Shown here piece after piece: positions 11,462 to 21,514 of a DNA stretch of 64,000 nt. This stretch comes from Romanomermis culicivorax (taxonomy: Eukaryota; Nematoda; Enoplea; Mermithida; Mermithidae). The notes under the pieces are model-generated. The model saw only the letters and a list, made by a program, of their open reading frames with translations, was not told where the DNA came from and ran no database searches. The stretch lies in NCBI GenBank assembly GCA_963922205.1, contig CAWUHX010000154.1, positions 558,001 through 622,000 of the forward strand. Reading direction: 5' to 3'. The position numbers and the translations under genes are program-made. Every line of letters starts with the position of its first letter. Position 1 is the first letter of the stretch.

Positions 11462-13890
11462 TCAGGTTTTTTTTGCAAATGGAAAAATTTGGCTGCACAC
11501 ATTTAGTTGATCACACTAAAATTGATAAATTCGCTTAGTTTGATCAGAAAAATGATAAAAAAATATTTCATTCACTTCATGTTAGTTCCAGACTGTTAGA
11601 ACTGACTTTCCTGAGTTTTGGAGGAAAAATCATAAAGCTAGCTACAGTAACTTGTTCGGCGCCCAGCGCCGAAAAATTTTGATTTCGAGGCCTCTAAAAT
11701 GTCGGTAAATGCATTTTTCAGCACATTCTACTGCAACTGCTGATGACCGATCGCGATGTTTTCACCATTTTGTTGGCGGAAGCATTCAAACGTTTCTCTA
11801 TAATTTTCGATCTAATATATCTGGAGCCAGTAATTTATACCAATCATAATTATTAGGGCTGTATCGATCAGAGAATTTTAGTAATTTCGAGTTCGAGTTC
11901 GAGTTTGCTCCTTTTGCTTTTCTGGGTTCGAGTTCAAGTTTAAAAATTTTTCTGAGTCGAGTTCGAGTTCGAGTAATTCACTATTGTATATAAGCGTCCA
12001 TTTTGTTACATAAATGCCGGTCAATATTATTATGTGCCTGGTCTGGTACAACTGAACTACATAGAACTGTTTAGCATATGTCATAGTTGTTGGGGATGTG
12101 CTTACGGCAGTAGCAATCCCACATCTATGCAAAATTGGTGAATCGACAAAGTTACGATTCCACCAAAAAAGGAAGAAACATTTATTATTCGTGTTTACTT
12201 TCGGCAACTTTGGTGTGTTTTGGGCGAGTCCCGTTCGTTATAACATTGTATTGTTTTGCTTCGCCTAGTAAAGGCAAACGTCGACAGCCCCACACCAGAT
12301 TTGCATATTATTAATATAATAATTATTTATTATTTATATTATTACTATTTCTCGCGCATTGAGCGGTTGGAGGGAGTCGCCTTACACGGGAGCCAAGCCA
12401 AGGTGAAGCCCCAGTCCTTTTGGATATTACTGAAGTGAGTTCTGTGTACTTGTGTGAACCTTTAGGAGGCATCTGGGGAGACCCTGAGTGCCCTTCGATT
12501 GCAAGAGTTAGAGTTTCCAGTTGCTAATTAGTGACTGAAGGTTGTGTTTATTTCTGCTTAAGGACTGTTGCACTGTGTTCAGTTGATTGCTAATAGGAAG
12601 CTCCTTTGAGTGACCTACAGTAGTCGATTGAGTACAAGCCGATAGGACTTGAGTTATATTGCTGACATCTTCGGATCTAAGCAGAGAAGTAAACATAACA
12701 TAGTTACTAGGTATAGAATTTTATGCAGTCACTATTTGTGTCATACTTCCAGGTTTAAGCAGATCCTATTTTTTAATCAAATGCATTATTTTGTATTACC
12801 ACACATGTTTTATCTATTTGAGCAATTTTTGACTTGACATCATTAATAAAATGCCTAGAAAAAGTATTATTTGGGATGGCTTTGGAGAAATTGTTTATCA
12901 GGCAATCAAGCAGAACGTCTATTGTTTTGCAAGTTGAATTTGATTGAAACAAAATTCAAGTATTGATTCATTGATAATGAAAAATGTGGTTTGTTAGACG
13001 AATAAAATGTTTGGGAAATTATGTTACTTATGACATATCTTTATCTTAAACACTAAGCAAATTCCATTATATTTTGAAGTTTAAACTCGAAAAGAACTCG
13101 AAATAATGATTGAAAAAAATCGAGTTCGAGTTTTAAATTTCGAAGTGTTCGAGTTCGAGTTGCCAAAATTGTCGAGTTTTAATCAAGTTCGAGTTCGAGT
13201 ACTCAAAACAGCCCTAATAATTATTCGTGATTGTTTTCAAACATGTAATGCATAAAAAGCGTGGTAGGTATTTCACTTCAAACTTGGATATCAGAAATCG
13301 ATGCCAGCGCTTAGGACCAGAAGAAATTTTTGGATTTTGATATTCTATAACATTGGAAAATGAGTATTTTTAATATCTATTTCCTGCATGAAAGGTCTAA
13401 TTTTTCAGTGAATTCAATGTGTTTTCAGTCAGGCAAACTAAAATTAAAAAATTAGGCAAGCAACAGAGAATTTGGATGGCTTTTCCAGTTAAAAGGTCTG
13501 CCACTTTTCCATGCTGATGACGCCTTAATCGTTTTCCAAATTCAAAAAGTTATGTTCACAAAAGTCGAAAATTCTAAAGGACCACAAAAAGATTTCAAAT
13601 ATTCATCCATAACATGCTGATATTTAAAAGCTATAGGCCTAAGCTGGGCCCACATTTTCCTACCACACAACAGAAATGATACCAAGAATCATATATGATT
13701 TGAAATCTGCGGCGAAGTGCCCGAAAATTTTTAGTATTTCTTTATCAAAGTGCATAGCAATGCATCTCGGGATAGGAAACTCACCTTATTAAAAGAATCA
13801 TTAGGCTCTAATTATTACAAGCCAATTTGGCTTGTGCCTCTAAATTTTTAGAAGCCAGTCAGAATTTTTAGGAGCCATGGCTCCTAATTG
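11462..13890. mobile_element. Dispersed composite repeat (CAGGGTTTTTT family), copy 1, interrupted
   Basis: Starts near CAGGTTTTTTTTGCAAATGG, contains TTCGGCGCCCAGCGCCGAAA (11655-11674), and continues after the nested element at 11854-13216 through GTGTTTTCAGTCAGGC and CAAGCCAATTTGGCTTGTGC to ...CCATGGCTCC near 13885. The same order is seen at 27326-27805 plus 31926-32446, and at 36773-38029. About 150 bp upstream (11310-11461) is also shared with 27190-27325, so flanking sequence has been copied along. No coding capacity seen. Confidence 0.6.
11854..13216. mobile_element. Non-autonomous hAT-type element (GAGTTCG family)
   Basis: Termini TAGGGCTGT and ACAGCCCTA, flanked by exact 8-bp ATAATTAT (11846-11853 and 13217-13224). 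Each end carries a dense array of GAGTTCGAG words (left 11885-11975, right 13085-13200, opposite orientation). The paralogous repeat at 27680-27720 shows the unoccupied site. The ~1-kb centre (12000-13050) has no similarity to anything else in the window and no convincing protein; it contains a more GC-rich part at 12220-12500. Confidence 0.85.
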
Positions 13891-14032
13891 GCCTAATAAA
13901 CCTGTTTTGGCATAAAACTTTTTAAAGGTTTTCAGCATATTTTTGAGGTGAAAATTTTTTTTGTGCCATTGACACAAATGTTTTTGGCTCTTTGTGCCAA
14001 TTGGCACAAATGTCCATGCACAAAAGACCACT
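13890..14032 (-). mobile_element. Terminal fragment of GTGCC-family hAT-type element
   Basis: Contains GTGCCATTGACACAAATG and GTGCCAATTGGCACAAATGT and ends CACAAAAGACCACT, the inverted left end of the GTGCC family. The rest of the element is absent. Confidence 0.6.
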
Positions 14033-14407
14033 ATTTTATCAATTTTATGGCGTTTATGTGCTCTATGTGGTGTGTACACTTTTTTAATGTTTATCGAAGC
14101 ATACTAATATTACGATATTGTATGTTCAATATTAATATATTACTTCAATTATTGACACTGAAAATTCTGATTTTTTCCGTACATGACAGTGCTGTTATAA
14201 TTTGATATCCTTGTTTGATTTTGAAGCATGTAATGCATGATCACATTGAATATATTGTATTTTTATTTGTGCTGCATTCAAATTAGCAGTGTCCAAAATT
14301 TGGGATACCCTACGGATACCCTACCTACCCTACGCACACAATTGAATCAGAATACAGTAAACCCTACCCTAATAGACGATCTAAGAACAGCAAACATTCG
14401 TAATAAC

Positions 14408-17400
14408 ATGGCAAATAATTTCTACGCGAAAAATACAGTATTCACGGGCGGCGTGACCCAACATTTTGGTGAATGGAACAAAAGATTAGAACAATTCATG
14501 GCACTCCAAGGCATGAAAGATACAGACATACAGTTAAAGTTGGCATGTTTAGAGATTCATTTAGGAGGAGCCGCGTTAGCAAAATTCAAAAGCTTAGCCA
14601 ACTCCGAAAACCCTCCCCACACATACGAGCAGTATAAAGTCGCATTACAGGCATTTTTCCCAAACAATAGAGATAATGAGCTACATCAACAATTCTTACG
14701 CGAGAGAAAACAAAAGCCATCAGAAACAGTAACTGAATTCTTATTTGATCTAGAACACCTCGCAACCCTCGCCTATCCTAACTTTAACACAGACGCAAGA
14801 GAAATGATCATAAAACCCCTCTTTGTAGAAGGCATGCAAAACGAAATCAGGGAAGCAATTAAGTATAGAAGGTTCCCAACTCTCAAAGAAATGTCAGACG
14901 AAGCAGCTTACATCGAACAGCAAATTCTTAGAAATGAGTTAAAATCTAACACCCTCCCCTTCATACCCCCAAAACCCGAACCCATCTTTTCCCTAACCAA
15001 AAATACAGACCAACAGGACCTTTTGCATCAGTTAGAACAACAAGTAAAAGATTTACAGTTGCAGATCAAACAAAAACCTCAACCCCCACAACAGAGTAGC
15101 TACAACAATTTCACTAACAATACTTTCAGCAGGAATAATGCTTACAGGAACAATACCACCCCTAGGCAACCCACATGCTTCCAGTGTGGACAACTTGGAC
15201 ACGTAGCTCGTAATTGTAAATCAGTAGGCACCCGGAAATCATGTGAAATTTGTTTTCATAATAATCACAGTACACGTGATTGTAAAAGCCGATGCATCCA
15301 CTGCTCCCAAACAGGACATAGATCTGATAACTGCCTTTCGAAACCCTACTCAAATTTTCAATGTTGTATATGCAAGCAGAGAGGTCATACAAGCAGGTAC
15401 TGTCCAAATCAACAGAGTTGTAATATTCAAAATTGCATTGAGTACAGGCAACCCCAACCCCTCATGGACATTGATGACCCCGCATTTTACTCAAAATTAC
15501 CCGCCATAACTAAGGGCCCTCAGACTACTTTAGGAACCATTATGCCCAGCACCCACCACCGTAGTGACAAATACGTCCTCGACCTGGACGTACCGGATTG
15601 GGGCGCCATGTCACCACCCCCCACGCCTGAAGCCGCAAAAATCGAAAAATCGCTGCCCACCATCCCCGTAGGCTACAAGATCCCCCGGAAGCAAGACACC
15701 ACGCCGCCCACCGCCCCCGAAACCCCATCGAAAGCAGGCCCTAACTTGTTGTCCCTTCTCCATGGCCTGACCCCCGAACCCTACCAATTCCGCCCCCGCC
15801 AAACATTGCTACAGACCCCCACAAGTAAGCAAGTCCAAACCCCATCCCATGACTCAACTTCTAAAGTTTTACAGACCGTTCAGATTGCAAACCAGCCACC
15901 CCCTCAGCCCAAAACCGAACAACACCAAAAGCCGCCACCCCAAACCGGCCAGAACGAAAATATACAGTACCCTGCTGCCTCCACTAAAACACTATATTGG
16001 CTGTTGTATTGTATATTTTTATGCATAATAATCCCCACATCGTGTAGTGCCCAATTTCAGATGTGTGGAACTTCATTGAGCAGTCACTCAGTCAGCATAC
16101 CAAAACTTGTATCATGCATGCCCCCCTCCACAGTAGACAAACCCGTACAGACATTCAGAAAAATCTATATCCCCTCCACCAAACCTCACATAACAGATGC
16201 ATACAAATGCAGTGTTCGCAAACGCAAAATTTGTACTAATACAGGATTTTTTGGCTCAAAAGGTATTGTCTTCGACCAAACCAAAATGCAAAATCTAACC
16301 CCACATGTTTGTAAGGCAATCATTATAGACAAAGAACACAACGGTCAAAAATTATATGAAACCCAACCAGGATTTTGGTCAACAAATAACTCCCTAAGCG
16401 TAGAATACACATGGTGTTGTACAGACCACTGTACCTCGGTCACTAACGTCATCATAGAAATAGGACAAATAGCATCTTGGAATGGAAAATCTATGACAGG
16501 TACATTAGGTGACCTGGGGTCATGCAAACCAACATCAGGTCATTGTGTCACAGCCGACGGATCCATTATCTGGAATGAAACAGCATTCAAAAACTTATGC
16601 CCCTTCGAATACAAAAATACACATCCCATCAAACTCACGCAAACCCACATGATAATAGAAGAGCTACAAGGTGCATTCTCCGTTAAAAATACACTCTTTT
16701 CGAACCCCAACTGCCCAGAAATCCAAGACAGCATTCTAACCGAACAAGGCATTATTGTACAATTAGACAAAAGCACCCCACATCGTAACGCATTTTTAAC
16801 CCCAAAAACCAACAAAACTCATACTACACTCTATGATTTTGATGATTTTGAACCCATTAACGCGAAACTAAATTATCTAGCAGACAAAATCCAGGAATTC
16901 GAAATTCAAAATTTCAAAAACATATGGAATGAATTATGCAGACAGGCACAGCGCCACCTTGATCTCGTATGGCAAATTTTGAGCCTTGATGCAACCCTCG
17001 GAGCACGTGCATTTCTACAGCGAACCGACATAATCGCAGAATTCACAGGAGAAGCCCTCACAGTCTGGCCTTGCAAGCAGGTAAACGCATCTAAAGTCTT
17101 TTACAACCATAAAATCAAACAAACATGCTACAAACTTTTGCCCATTCTGGTAGGAACCGAACTCATGTTTTCAAATCCAGGAGGCAACAATTTGACCCCT
17201 TTTTCACAAACCGTTGACTGCCATCACATGCATGTAGCCCTTTACAAACAGAACAATACATGGGTCAGTGACACAGGATCCCCGCATGTCACAAATTTAC
17301 CTTTAGAAATCGTCTGGAACCAAAATTTCTCCCTTTTCCATTTTAATACACCCGCCATTTTTCATGATCAACTCGCAACAATTTCGACAAACTTACTCTT

Positions 17401-18931
17401 TTTGAAACAATACATTTATAAAACTCACACACTCGAAAACGTTGTTAAAAAACTCGTCAATTACACTGCCCAAATGTCTCTTAACTCCGATACAGTTTAC
17501 AACATGATCTCAGGCACTGGCCAAGCACTTGGAAATACCTTCTCTGGCGCCGGTCAAGGCATAGAACATGTAATAACCGGTACCACCCAAAGTCTCACGG
17601 ACGGATTAAACAATTTACTCAAAGGACCCCTGCAAATCATTATTAATCTAGCCATTATTACTGTAGTTATTGCAGGCGTCTTTTATTCTTTTCTCATTCT
17701 TCGAAAATATTTCCCCTCTCCCAAGCATCATGACACAAATGAACATGCGTATGAAATACCATCACACAACAGACGTTTACACGAGACCATTCCCCCATCA
17801 TTCGGCCATGCCCTCTTAGAATTAGCTAATTGTCGTGGGGCACAAACACAGCAGAAATACGTCCTTGTCGATATTGATACCCCCCGAACCCCTGCAATCG
17901 AACTCATTAATCAAATTCATCAATCTGCATCAAACAAGCCACCCCAAAATGTACCTGAGAAGCATACCCCTCATATTCCAATCACACTTAACGGCAAATT
18001 AATCACAAAAGGTATGATCGACACTGGTGCAGTCTACTCCCTCATTGATTCACGCATCGCTCAAATTTTGCAGTTAGACATGAAACCCTGGCTAGTCCAA
18101 GCAAAAGCAGCAAATAATCTCCCAATTCACTTTGTAGGGACCACTTTTGTCACAGTGACAGCCCAAACAATCCAGGAAACAATCATGGTCCATGTCCAAA
18201 AAGATTGTACAGCAGATATCCTTCTAGGCAAAAACTTTCTCAGTCGATTTTCGGAATACACAATCAACAATCAAAAATCTCAGGTCAAATTTGGCAATGT
18301 CTTACTACCCTGTGACAGCCTCGAATATAGCCCCCTTTCGACCCATGGTGGAATATATCTAGATGAAAAATTAGAATTGCCACCCCGTACGGTAACCCAA
18401 TTTACTGTCCCCTTGCCCAAATCGTACCTACAAGTTAAACAGCTTGAATTTACTCCCAAACCCAAGCAGAATCCCAAAGTCCATTTCACAGCTTGTGTCT
18501 CTGAAAATCAAAACAATCGCATACGCATATCGGTCCTAAACACACAAGAAACAGCCCAAACTCTTTACCCTGGAACATGCATCGGTACAGTCTCCTGTTA
18601 CATTCCAAAACAAAATGCTCCCGCTAATGTAACCCCCTCTACGCAAAACCAGCCCAACCGTTTTGATACATTCACATGGTTAAAAGAAAATGTTAATTTA
18701 ACCTCCAGTGACCTCACAGAAACCGAGAAAATGCAACTCCTACGTGCCCTATCGAAGTATCCTACATTATATGCTAAATCCAAAATGGACGTAGGTAGAA
18801 CCACCCTTGTTTCACATACAATTGACACCAATGGCTCCAACCCGTACATAGACAACTTTATCGGACTTCCCCAAAAGAAAAGCAAATCATACAAGCAGAA
18901 GTTGAGCAACTCGCAGCAGCAGGTGTCATAA
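14408..18931 (+). CDS. Gag-envelope-like-protease polyprotein, continuous frame
   Basis: One frame is open from 14237 to 18931 (1,564 codons). I prefer the Met at 14408 (residue 58) because retrotransposon Gag homology begins there; the upstream Met region may be leader. Residue positions below count from 14237. Gag/capsid ~58-300; CCHC knuckles start at 314, 336, 353 and 377; Pro/Gln-rich linker ~395-580; hydrophobic signal/anchor 586-604; ectodomain ~607-1130; transmembrane 1134-1158 followed by R/K; tail; aspartic protease with active-site DTG at 1262-1264 and the ILLG core strand; then the start of the RT region. The frame leaves pol homology near 18850 because of an indel, so the last ~28 residues are out-of-frame. 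Usual Ty3/gypsy Gag-Pro lacks the membrane-bounded part. Confidence 0.9.
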   Translation: MANNFYAKNTVFTGGVTQHFGEWNKRLEQFMALQGMKDTDIQLKLACLEIHLGGAALAKFKSLANSENPPHTYEQYKVALQAFFPNNRDNELHQQFLRERKQKPSETVTEFLFDLEHLATLAYPNFNTDAREMIIKPLFVEGMQNEIREAIKYRRFPTLKEMSDEAAYIEQQILRNELKSNTLPFIPPKPEPIFSLTKNTDQQDLLHQLEQQVKDLQLQIKQKPQPPQQSSYNNFTNNTFSRNNAYRNNTTPRQPTCFQCGQLGHVARNCKSVGTRKSCEICFHNNHSTRDCKSRCIHCSQTGHRSDNCLSKPYSNFQCCICKQRGHTSRYCPNQQSCNIQNCIEYRQPQPLMDIDDPAFYSKLPAITKGPQTTLGTIMPSTHHRSDKYVLDLDVPDWGAMSPPPTPEAAKIEKSLPTIPVGYKIPRKQDTTPPTAPETPSKAGPNLLSLLHGLTPEPYQFRPRQTLLQTPTSKQVQTPSHDSTSKVLQTVQIANQPPPQPKTEQHQKPPPQTGQNENIQYPAASTKTLYWLLYCIFLCIIIPTSCSAQFQMCGTSLSSHSVSIPKLVSCMPPSTVDKPVQTFRKIYIPSTKPHITDAYKCSVRKRKICTNTGFFGSKGIVFDQTKMQNLTPHVCKAIIIDKEHNGQKLYETQPGFWSTNNSLSVEYTWCCTDHCTSVTNVIIEIGQIASWNGKSMTGTLGDLGSCKPTSGHCVTADGSIIWNETAFKNLCPFEYKNTHPIKLTQTHMIIEELQGAFSVKNTLFSNPNCPEIQDSILTEQGIIVQLDKSTPHRNAFLTPKTNKTHTTLYDFDDFEPINAKLNYLADKIQEFEIQNFKNIWNELCRQAQRHLDLVWQILSLDATLGARAFLQRTDIIAEFTGEALTVWPCKQVNASKVFYNHKIKQTCYKLLPILVGTELMFSNPGGNNLTPFSQTVDCHHMHVALYKQNNTWVSDTGSPHVTNLPLEIVWNQNFSLFHFNTPAIFHDQLATISTNLLFLKQYIYKTHTLENVVKKLVNYTAQMSLNSDTVYNMISGTGQALGNTFSGAGQGIEHVITGTTQSLTDGLNNLLKGPLQIIINLAIITVVIAGVFYSFLILRKYFPSPKHHDTNEHAYEIPSHNRRLHETIPPSFGHALLELANCRGAQTQQKYVLVDIDTPRTPAIELINQIHQSASNKPPQNVPEKHTPHIPITLNGKLITKGMIDTGAVYSLIDSRIAQILQLDMKPWLVQAKAANNLPIHFVGTTFVTVTAQTIQETIMVHVQKDCTADILLGKNFLSRFSEYTINNQKSQVKFGNVLLPCDSLEYSPLSTHGGIYLDEKLELPPRTVTQFTVPLPKSYLQVKQLEFTPKPKQNPKVHFTACVSENQNNRIRISVLNTQETAQTLYPGTCIGTVSCYIPKQNAPANVTPSTQNQPNRFDTFTWLKENVNLTSSDLTETEKMQLLRALSKYPTLYAKSKMDVGRTTLVSHTIDTNGSNPYIDNFIGLPQKKSKSYKQKLSNSQQQVS
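15992..17722 (+). other. Envelope-like glycoprotein region inside the polyprotein
   Basis: What is seen: a hydrophobic stretch (residues 586-604) ending in a signal-peptidase-like SCSA/Q; about 530 following residues with 16 cysteines, including a WCC and a CxxxxxHC-type pair; roughly nine N-glycosylation sequons; a Gly/Ser/Thr-rich membrane-proximal segment; a 25-residue hydrophobic span; then a basic RKYF stop-transfer. These are the traits of a type I viral surface glycoprotein with ectodomain in the lumen. Inference: Gag would stay cytosolic, the ectodomain enter the ER, and protease-pol return to the cytosol. I could not assign a fusion-protein class; no furin-type site is obvious. A cellular origin cannot be excluded. 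Confidence 0.75.
17940..18330 (+). other. Retroviral-type aspartic protease domain
   Basis: Residues ~1240-1360 of the polyprotein. The catalytic loop is DTGA preceded by a hydrophobic strand (GMI), and a second signature, ILLGKNFL, follows about 70 residues later, as in Ty3/gypsy proteases. It would cleave the polyprotein. Position immediately after the envelope-like membrane anchor is unusual. Confidence 0.88.
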
Positions 18932-20225
18932 GTCAGAGCAATTCTCCATGGTGTACCAACACAGTTTTATTCCCCAAAAAAGATGGAGGCCATCGGTTAT
19001 GCATTGATTTTAGAGGCCTCAATAAAGTAACCAAAAAAATACATACCCCCTGCCCCACATAGACGAAATTCTAGACACTCTACGTGGCATGAAATATTTC
19101 ACCTCTCTTGACCAATCCAATGCATATTATTCTATTCCCATTGCTCCAGCAGACAGAGAAAAAACGACCTTTAATTGCTCAGCCGGCCAGTATCAATTCA
19201 ACTACCTCCCCTTCGGTCTCACCAACGCTCCAGCCACATTCCAAAGGTTAATGGATGTTATTCTTTCGGGTTTGCAATGGAACACATGCCTTGTATATCT
19301 CGACGATGTTTTGGTATTCGCAGATTCCCATGCCCAAATGCTGGAACGTTTAGACACTATTCTTGCCGGATTCTCACAAGCAGGCCTTAAGCTAAACATA
19401 CAAAAATGCAAATTCTGCCAGCCCCAAGTCCAATACTTAGGCCACGTCATTTCTCAACAAGGCATTTCACCAGATCCCCATAAGGTACAAGCCATCTATG
19501 ATATACCCACACCCAAAAGCTCAAAAGAAGTTAAGTCATTCCTTGGCCTACCCTCGTATTATCGCAGATTCATCCCAAATTGCTCTCAAGTTTCTAGCCC
19601 ACTCACATCGCTACTCAAAAAGAATTCGAAATTTTTCTGGGGCCCTGAACAGCAAAACGCATTCACCAAGCTAAAAGAATTACTCATTCATGCCCCAATA
19701 CTGCAGCATCCTGATTTCACAAAACCATTTATACTGCAAACTGACACCTCAAAACTCGGAATCGGCGCCATTCTTAGTCAGCTCGATAGTAAAGGTCAGG
19801 ATCGCCCCATTGCTTTTGGGAGCCGCACACTCAAACCCGCAGAACGCAACTACCCGATAACTGAGTTGGAAACCCTTGCAGTAGTTGAGTTTGTCAAGTA
19901 TTTCCGCCCATACCTTTTCCAGCAACATGTTATTGTACACACTGACCATACAGCAGTTCAGGCAGTCTTACAAAAGGAAAACCCGTCCCCTCCCATTGCC
20001 CGTTGGGGATTAGCCCTCTCCCGTATTCAACTCAACATTCGACCTAAGAAAGGCACTGCTAACCGCAACGCAGATGCAGTTTCTAGATTCCCCTCACAGA
20101 CAGTGAAGCAATCCTTTGACATTGAGCAACTAGAAACCCGCCCTGAAATATCAACCATCAATTCCGTCCTGGAAGCTGAAGCGACTGAACAAGAAGAGCA
20201 ACAGAAAAATTTTGCCGAACTTTAA
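18860..20225 (+). pseudogene. Reverse transcriptase-RNase H region, broken
   Basis: RT homology begins in one frame before 18850, moves to a second frame (an LFPKKDGG-type motif near 18970 and an IDFRGLN-type motif near 19003) that ends at TAG 19060-19062, then continues in a third frame that is open as 19089-20225. That last frame contains the YLDD polymerase box (19296-19307) and the RNase H motifs (TDTS, TELE, HTDH), ending at TAA 20223-20225. The second shift lies next to an A7 and a C5 run, so an assembly error is possible there. The enzyme would copy element RNA into DNA; this copy cannot produce it intact. Confidence 0.9.
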
Positions 20226-21483
20226 CGCACTGATCCAACTGTCAAAAGCATTTTAGCAAAAATCGCCCAAAAACACCCCCTTACCCTGATCAAATTCGCA
20301 GTGCATCAAAACATCCTCTTCCGTATAGTCGACAAACAAGCAAAACTATACATTCCCAAGTCACAAGTCCAGCATCTCATCGCCTCACATCATGACAGCA
20401 AATTCACAGGCCATTTTGACAGGCCATTTTGCCGCAAGGAAAACATTACACTTGCTCAGACAAAAATATTTTTGGCCCCAAATGAGCCGTGATATCAAAT
20501 GGTACTGCAAAACTTGCCACCCATGCCAGACACAGAAAGCCCTCCGGCACAAAGTGCATGCAAATCTGGTACCAATTCAGCTGACTGGCCCATTTGATAG
20601 AGTCGGTGTTGATTGCATGGGACCGTTACCCCTCACTGAAGACGGCAAACGATTCATTGTCGTTTTCATCGATTATTTCACAAAGTATGTAGAGGCATTC
20701 CCGACCCCTGACATCACTGCAGCCACTATTGCCAAGTTATTCGTAACCAAAATTGTTTGCCGTCATGGGTCCCCAAAAATCATACATTGTGATCATGGCT
20801 CCGATTTTGTATCAGATCTCTTTTCACAAATCACTAGCTTATGCAATACTCAGAAAATTCATACCACCCCATACCATCCCATTGCTAATGGGGAAGTTGA
20901 GCGTTGCAACCAAACTTTAGCCACCCGTATCCCCATGTACATCAATTCAAATCACACTGATTGGGACACTTATCTGCCCTATGCCGTTTTTTCGATCAAC
21001 ATTCATAAAAATGATAGCACTTCGTATCCCCCATTTGAATTACTCCATGGTAGGCAAGCTAATCTGCCATCAGATGCAGCCTTAAATTTTTTCCCCACGT
21101 CCTACATGGTTGATTTAGACGATTACGCCCTTCGTGTAAAATCACATTTTACAGAAGCACTCTCAACCGTGCAGAAAAGCTTACAAAAAGCCCAAGACCA
21201 CTATACCCGTCAGTATAACAAGCATGCTCAGAACATACATTACAAGGCAGGCGATCTTATTCTTTACAAAAATCATTCATGTGAACAAGGGTTGACTCCC
21301 AAATTCCTCCCTCGCCAAAACGGGCCCTATACAGTTCAACATTTCATGTACCCCAATGTTACACTTAAACACCCCCATAAGAATATTACATTTACGGTAC
21401 ATGTCAATGAGACAACCCCTTTCTACCCTCGGAAAGCACCTATCGAAACTGCCCCCACCCCTCCTCAACCCCGAAAGCCTTGA
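20226..21483 (+). pseudogene. Integrase region, broken at its N-terminal zinc domain
   Basis: The reading frame of the RNase H region continues past the TAA as the start of integrase (a LIASHHD-type His pair near 20380). It is then shifted by a 13-bp tandem duplication of GGCCATTTTGACA (20409-20434). The downstream frame (to the stop at 21481-21483) holds the zinc-domain cysteines (CKTCHPC), the catalytic D, D and E (VDCMGP, HCDHGSDF, NGEVERC) and a C-terminal GPY-type segment (NGPYTV). Integrase would join element ends to the target DNA. Catalytic residues are kept, but the open frame is interrupted upstream. Confidence 0.88.
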
Positions 21484-21500
21484 ACGAGGACGTTCAACTC

Positions 21501-21514
21501 CGGAAGGAGGGAAA
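21501..21514 (+). promoter_or_regulatory. Polypurine tract
   Basis: CGGAAGGAGGGAAA directly abuts the TGTAACG start of the LTR. This is the expected primer site for plus-strand DNA synthesis. Confidence 0.85.

Noticed and set aside
15162-15802. Antisense frames opposite Gag
   Set aside because: They mirror the knuckles and the proline-rich linker and have no features of their own.
18845-19062. Programmed ribosomal frameshifting as the explanation for the RT frame changes
   Set aside because: The changes fall inside the conserved RT domain, two of them within about 200 bp, and not at a Gag/Pol boundary. Indels or homopolymer errors fit better.
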